DNA of 64,000 nt from positions 1,550,001-1,614,000 of the forward strand of contig WJXW01000004.1 in NCBI GenBank assembly GCA_015832175.1, read 5' to 3'. Of the stretch, positions 60,089 to 64,000 are shown in pieces (position 1 is the first letter of the stretch; the number at the start of each line of letters is the position of its first letter). A model generated the notes under the pieces. The model did no database searches, was not told where the DNA came from, and saw only the letters and a program-made list of their open reading frames with translations. Position numbers and translations under genes: made by a program. Origin of the DNA: Paraphaeosphaeria minitans (lineage: Eukaryota; Ascomycota; Dothideomycetes; Pleosporales; Didymosphaeriaceae).

Positions 60089-60403
60089 TGTTAAAGTAAA
60101 ACACTCACTTCTGTGATTCTTTCTAGATCCACTAATTCATATCACAGGATTCTTGCTAAGAGGCTTGTTTCTTTTGTATATAGTCTGCCCTTTTAGCATC
60201 CTTTCCTATAATTAGCTATTTATATTCTTTACAACTCTGCTCCTAAATATCCTATAATAGTTTGAGCCCTTTTTACTACACTAGTTATAAGCCTAGCGCT
60301 TAGAACGTAAGACAATTCTCCCTACCTACTTAGTAACGCTTAAATTATTATATAACACTCTATTTAGAACCTCTCTATAATACAACCCTTTTATTTCTAA
60401 TCA
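60089..60403 (+). repeat. Possible 5' LTR of copia element CP1
   Basis: Begins tgttaaagtaaaacactcac right at the point where similarity to G1 stops and could end near tttctaatca at 60403, just before the gag frame. No second copy is in the window, so length and ends are guesses from position and TG...CA ends. No primer binding site could be confirmed. Confidence 0.4.
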
Positions 60404-60409
60404 CAAAAA

Positions 60410-61480
60410 TTGTTAAAATAGCAGAAGTACAGCTTATTAATCACGCTAGCTAGCCCTACTAGTTTATCCAGCTTTAATTCTAAGTAAACTTAAAAGGAAT
60501 CTAGAACTAAATTAACCTAGAGGAGATTAACGCTCTAGCAATTAATTACGTAAAACTAGAACAACCTTCGCTCCTATAGAAACTATTACTAATTGTAGAT
60601 ATAGCCTCTATAGCGAGTATTTAATTATACAAAGCAGAGCTTACTAAGTATAAAATAAATAAAAAGAGCTTTCCTTTATAAATAGCGGAATATAGAGTAG
60701 TAGTTTTAGACTAGTAAGTAGACTATACTAAAATACAGAATCTCTAGACTTAGGTAAACACTATAGTATCGCCTAATCTACTTGCTCCTGCCATAATCAC
60801 TCTAGTTAATACACGCTATACTACGCTTTAGTCCCTAATTTAACTTTTAAAGGAAGATCTCGCACTAAATAAAGGAGCTACACAGAATAATAGTTAAGCT
60901 TTATACTATACTTATCTTAAGAAGGCTAAGTAGGTAAGACAAAGTTCTAAGACCTAGTTTAAAAAGTGGCAGCTCCTCTATTAAAAAGTAAAGACCTACT
61001 TAATTAGCGAAATTAGTAGATCGCTTACTACCTAAGATTTCCTAGATATAATTACCGCACGTATAGCACTAGATTAGGCCTAATTAATAAACTAACAGCT
61101 AATTTAAAATAAGACGCTAAGATAGAATTAGATCACACTAGATAATATAGGGAAGGTATTTTTAGCGCTTGTCTAGGAGTATTTAATCTAATCTAGTTCT
61201 AATAAAATAAGTGGGGTATTCGCCACTTTTAATAGATTATTAAAACAATCTACTAACTCTAATAGTTCTAGTTTATCTAATTAGACAAAGAAACAACCAA
61301 ACTGTCCCTATAAGCCCTATACTTATAGGTAGAAACTAATAAAGTGCTAAAGACTTTAAACCGCGATAGCTAGATCACCCTAGTATAGAATATTATTATT
61401 TAATCTTACTAATAAAAAAAAATTAGAGATTCTTAATTAACTTAAGTAGCCTAAGTAGTTAAACCTTTATAATGCGATTA
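60410..61480 (+). pseudogene. gag: Copia CP1 gag (broken)
   Basis: Plus-strand frame with TAG/TAA stops: INALAINYVKLEQPSLL, IAEYRVVVLDQQVDYTKIQN, LAPAIITLVNTRYTTL, YLKKAKQVRQSSKTQFKK. It is followed near 61290 by a Cys-containing end (PNCPYKPYTYRQKLIKC). The layout (gag upstream of a copia protease and integrase in the same direction) identifies it; the start codon was not found. Confidence 0.68.
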
Positions 61481-64000
61481 CAAAGGCAGGATAAAATAAG
61501 AAATAATCCTCTACTAAAACTATTAAGTATTCTAGTAGTATTACTACTACTCTACTAAACCTATTTAATCTGCCTACAGACAATAGAGTATTAGGTGTCT
61601 ACTCTACTCTATATTCTAACGCTTATCCTCTATTAGAATGTATAATACTAGACAGTACTATAGCAGTTTACCTAGTTAACAATTATAAAAGACTTATTCC
61701 TAGGACGTTTTAATTATTAAACAAGAGTGTAGAGCTAGGTACACAAAGCCTCCTAATTTTAGGAATTAGTAATAGACTAATTAAGAACGCTTTATATAGG
61801 AAAAATAGAAGATTTATAGAAAATCTACTACTCTAAGAAGTAAGAGTAGTAGAAGGCTTTTATGTAAATATTATATTAGAAGCTCTTTTAAAGAAAGCAA
61901 AGATTTAGTATCTTAGTTTAGATTACACTCTTAGGATTAGAAGTCTAGAATAAAGCGTTATCTTAGTAGACCTAAGATATAAGTATAACTTTACTTTTCT
62001 ATAATATAAGCTAATCCGCTCTTATCTAACTATTATAAGTGTAACTACTAAAGAATTATCCTAAGTCGATATTAAGAGATTAGATTCTAAGGACCTCTAG
62101 CACCTTTAAGTAGGGCATATAGGAAGTAGAGCCCTATAAGCTCTAGTAACTACAGCCTAAGGTGTAAAGATTACTAGAATATTAAGAAAGGATAACAAGC
62201 ACTATACTACTACACACGTAACCTAGATAATCTCTAGAAGACCTAGAGAATAATTACCTAGGCTATTTTACTTATTATCCTAAGATTTATTTAATATGCC
62301 TACTGCTTAAAATAGAAAAAACTAGGTTTTACTAATTAAAGAAGATTTTAGTAAGAAACCTTATATTTTTAATCTTAGAATAAAGACGCTTTCTAAAATA
62401 ATAAGAGTGTAGCAGGGTTTCTTAGCTTTTATTAATATAAAATATAAGCTTTAAATTACAAAAATCCACTAAGACAATAATACAGTAACACTTCTACAGA
62501 GAGGAAAATCCTAGTATAAATTTTAGGCTAATTAGAAAGGGATAATAATAAGCAGACCACCGCCTTATACGTATAAGCCTAATAGCGCTGCAGAAAAAGT
62601 AGGCTAGGAGCTTATAATAAAAGTAATTAAAATATAAATAAGCGCAAATCTGCTATTAAATCTCTAGCCTAAGATTATATAAGCAGCATGCTAGCTCTAA
62701 GGAATAATTCCTAGCCTAGCATTAGGCTATTAATTACCTAATAAAACGTTAGATACTTAGTTTAGACAATATTTTTGTTATTTTAAACTAGTAAAAACAT
62801 AATATAGGACAGCTCATCTTCGTCTAAACTAGAGTGCTATCTACGCTTATAGCTACTAAGCTTACCCTTTAGATTAGGAGCGTACAGCTAGGCAAGACAG
62901 AAGAGGATTTAAAATAAATCCTAAGGGCTATATTAGACACTTAGTAGGCTATAAAGCTTTTAATATCTACTAAATATAGATTCTCTAGCTCAATTAGGTA
63001 ATTACTACACAAAACGCAAAGTTTAATAAGTCTTTATTCTATAAAAGATTAGAGAAATAATCTATTCTAAAGATAAAAGCATTAAAATAAGTAGAAAGCC
63101 TCTAAGAAAGAGAGCTAAATAATCTAGGAGAAGTATATAAAGACGCGCTTAATATTCTTCCTAAAATAAATAAGTATATAAGAACTACTACTAAACCTAT
63201 AGGTAACCCTTAGGTAATTAAAAGCAAAGCAGGCTAGCTAAGTAATTAGGAACCTAAGGTACCTACTACTAAGTAAGCTATAGGCTTAGCTAGCTAGTAG
63301 CTAAGAATTTACTTAAGTAGGAAAGAAAGCACAGGACTTATAACCCCTAATTAGACACTAGAGCTAGGTAATCTTAGGGGTAATCTATTAAGCGATTAAG
63401 AGATATCTAGCAGCCACCAGAACACTACTAGGAGAGCTAGCCTACTAGAATCTAGGAATTTAATACCTTATTTATTAGTAGAAACTAATTAGGTTACTAA
63501 TTAACCTAGCGTAGATAACTTAATTACGCTAGATAAAGTAGATAACCTACTAGCGCACTAAAGGCGAAGGCAGATCTATCTAAAGGTAAGTAGAATAAGT
63601 AGGCGAAAGTGTAGTAAAGCACTAGAAATTAACTAACTAATAAATTACTATCTACTATTACAAAGATTAAGGAAGTAAAATAATTAGAATAATTAGCTAA
63701 AGGGTAGGTAGAAGCTAGGTGCTTATACACTAATTACTAATTATCTTTAAAATAATCTTAATATAATATTAGAGCACACGTTTATACTAGGAGTAGTAGA
63801 GGCCTAGTTTAAGTAAGAAGAATATATTACACTAAATGCGATAGTATTTGCTTCTATACTTAGAAAGGCGCCTAGAGCGTTTTATGCAGCTTAGACTTAT
63901 AGAGATAAGCTTACACTAGAGCTAACTCTATAGAAACACCTTTATAATTATCTATATAAGAAGCTATTCCTCCTTACTGCTTATAAGGAGATCTTAACTT
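61480..64000 (+). pseudogene. pol: Copia CP1 pol: protease, integrase, start of RT (runs off window)
   Basis: Protease: LECIILDSTIAVYLVNN at about 61636-61680 (D-S-G with Gly changed). GAG-pre-integrase: H of LQHLxVGHIGSRALQAL at about 62101-62125. Integrase core: NMPTAQNRKNQVLLIKEDFS, IHxDNNTVT near 62467 and AAEKVGQELI near 62590, then DTQFRQYF and the RRGFKINPKGYIRHLVGY tail. The RT begins near 63800 (ITLNAIVFASILRKAPRAF). Integrase before RT makes it Ty1/copia. Distinct from A. Confidence 0.88.

Larger units (their letters stand above)
1..64000. other. RIP-degraded AT-rich repeat block
   Basis: Almost every base can be assigned to a retrotransposon relic. Pairs of LTRs and paralogous internal regions differ nearly exclusively by C/T and G/A transitions, TpA is extremely common, and CpA/TpG are depleted while CpG survives (many gcg, cgc and acgcg). 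This is the RIP pattern with CpA as preferred target. In-frame TAA/TAG dominate in every recognisable protein frame, while TGA is rare. No tRNA, rRNA, host gene or CRISPR-like array was seen. Confidence 0.93.

Noticed and set aside
60404..60425. Initiator-tRNA-type primer binding site in CP1 (tgttaaaatagc)
   Set aside because: Only about 8 of 12 positions agree with the expected sequence and the differences are not all RIP-type.

Overview
The window is a gene-poor, AT-rich block made almost entirely of nested, mutated LTR retrotransposons. It looks like repeat-rich DNA of a filamentous ascomycete (Pezizomycotina; species not determinable here). Evidence for that: LTR pairs and paralogous copies differ almost only by C-to-T and G-to-A changes; CpA and TpG are scarce while TpA is in great excess; CAA/CAG/TGG codons have become TAA/TAG throughout; Cys and His codons of zinc knuckles have become Tyr. 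This is the signature of repeat-induced point mutation (RIP). I see no host gene, tRNA, rRNA or intact coding region. Every protein below was recognised by reading through RIP-type stops, so all genes are pseudogenes and their ends are approximate.

Layout. (1) 1-7655: a Ty1/copia element 'A' on the minus strand with gag and pol, carrying a 456-bp solo LTR (318-773). (2) 7656-20453: a Ty3/gypsy chromovirus 'G1m' on the minus strand, broken by A (inside its 3' LTR) and by two gag-only derivatives of A: 'B' (10441-13563, plus) and 'C' (14622-17776, minus). (3) 20454-22481, 48714-50616 and 57138 to about 57830: three pieces of one minus-strand gypsy element 'G2'. (4) 22482-48713: a head-to-tail dimer of a large gypsy element 'T' (minus strand; LTR-internal-LTR-internal-LTR with one target duplication GTATT). 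Copy T1 holds a solo LTR of T's own family (28140-28370). Copy T2 holds a complete plus-strand chromovirus 'G1p' (36827-43546). (5) 50617-57137: a third chromovirus 'H' (minus) inside G2's gag. (6) 57847-58261: an LTR of a further type, next to the 3' part of a plus-strand G1 copy (58262 to about 60085). (7) 60089-64000: a second Ty1/copia element 'CP1' (plus), running off the window end.

Target-site duplications and paralogous empty sites fix many insertion events, so the block can be read as a stratigraphy: G2 is older than G1m, T and H; G1m is older than A, B and C; A is older than the solo LTR at 318; T is older than G1p and the solo LTR at 28140.

The most interesting signal is that three distinct gypsy families (G1, T and H) each carry an additional reading frame on the opposite strand between the end of pol and the 3' LTR. 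The G1 frame encodes a protein with two Cys clusters and a coiled coil. The T frame is about 450-500 codons and the H frame about 230 codons; I recognise neither. The second is the copia A/B/C group, where a pol-deleted, gag-only derivative with an altered LTR has amplified beside its likely parent.
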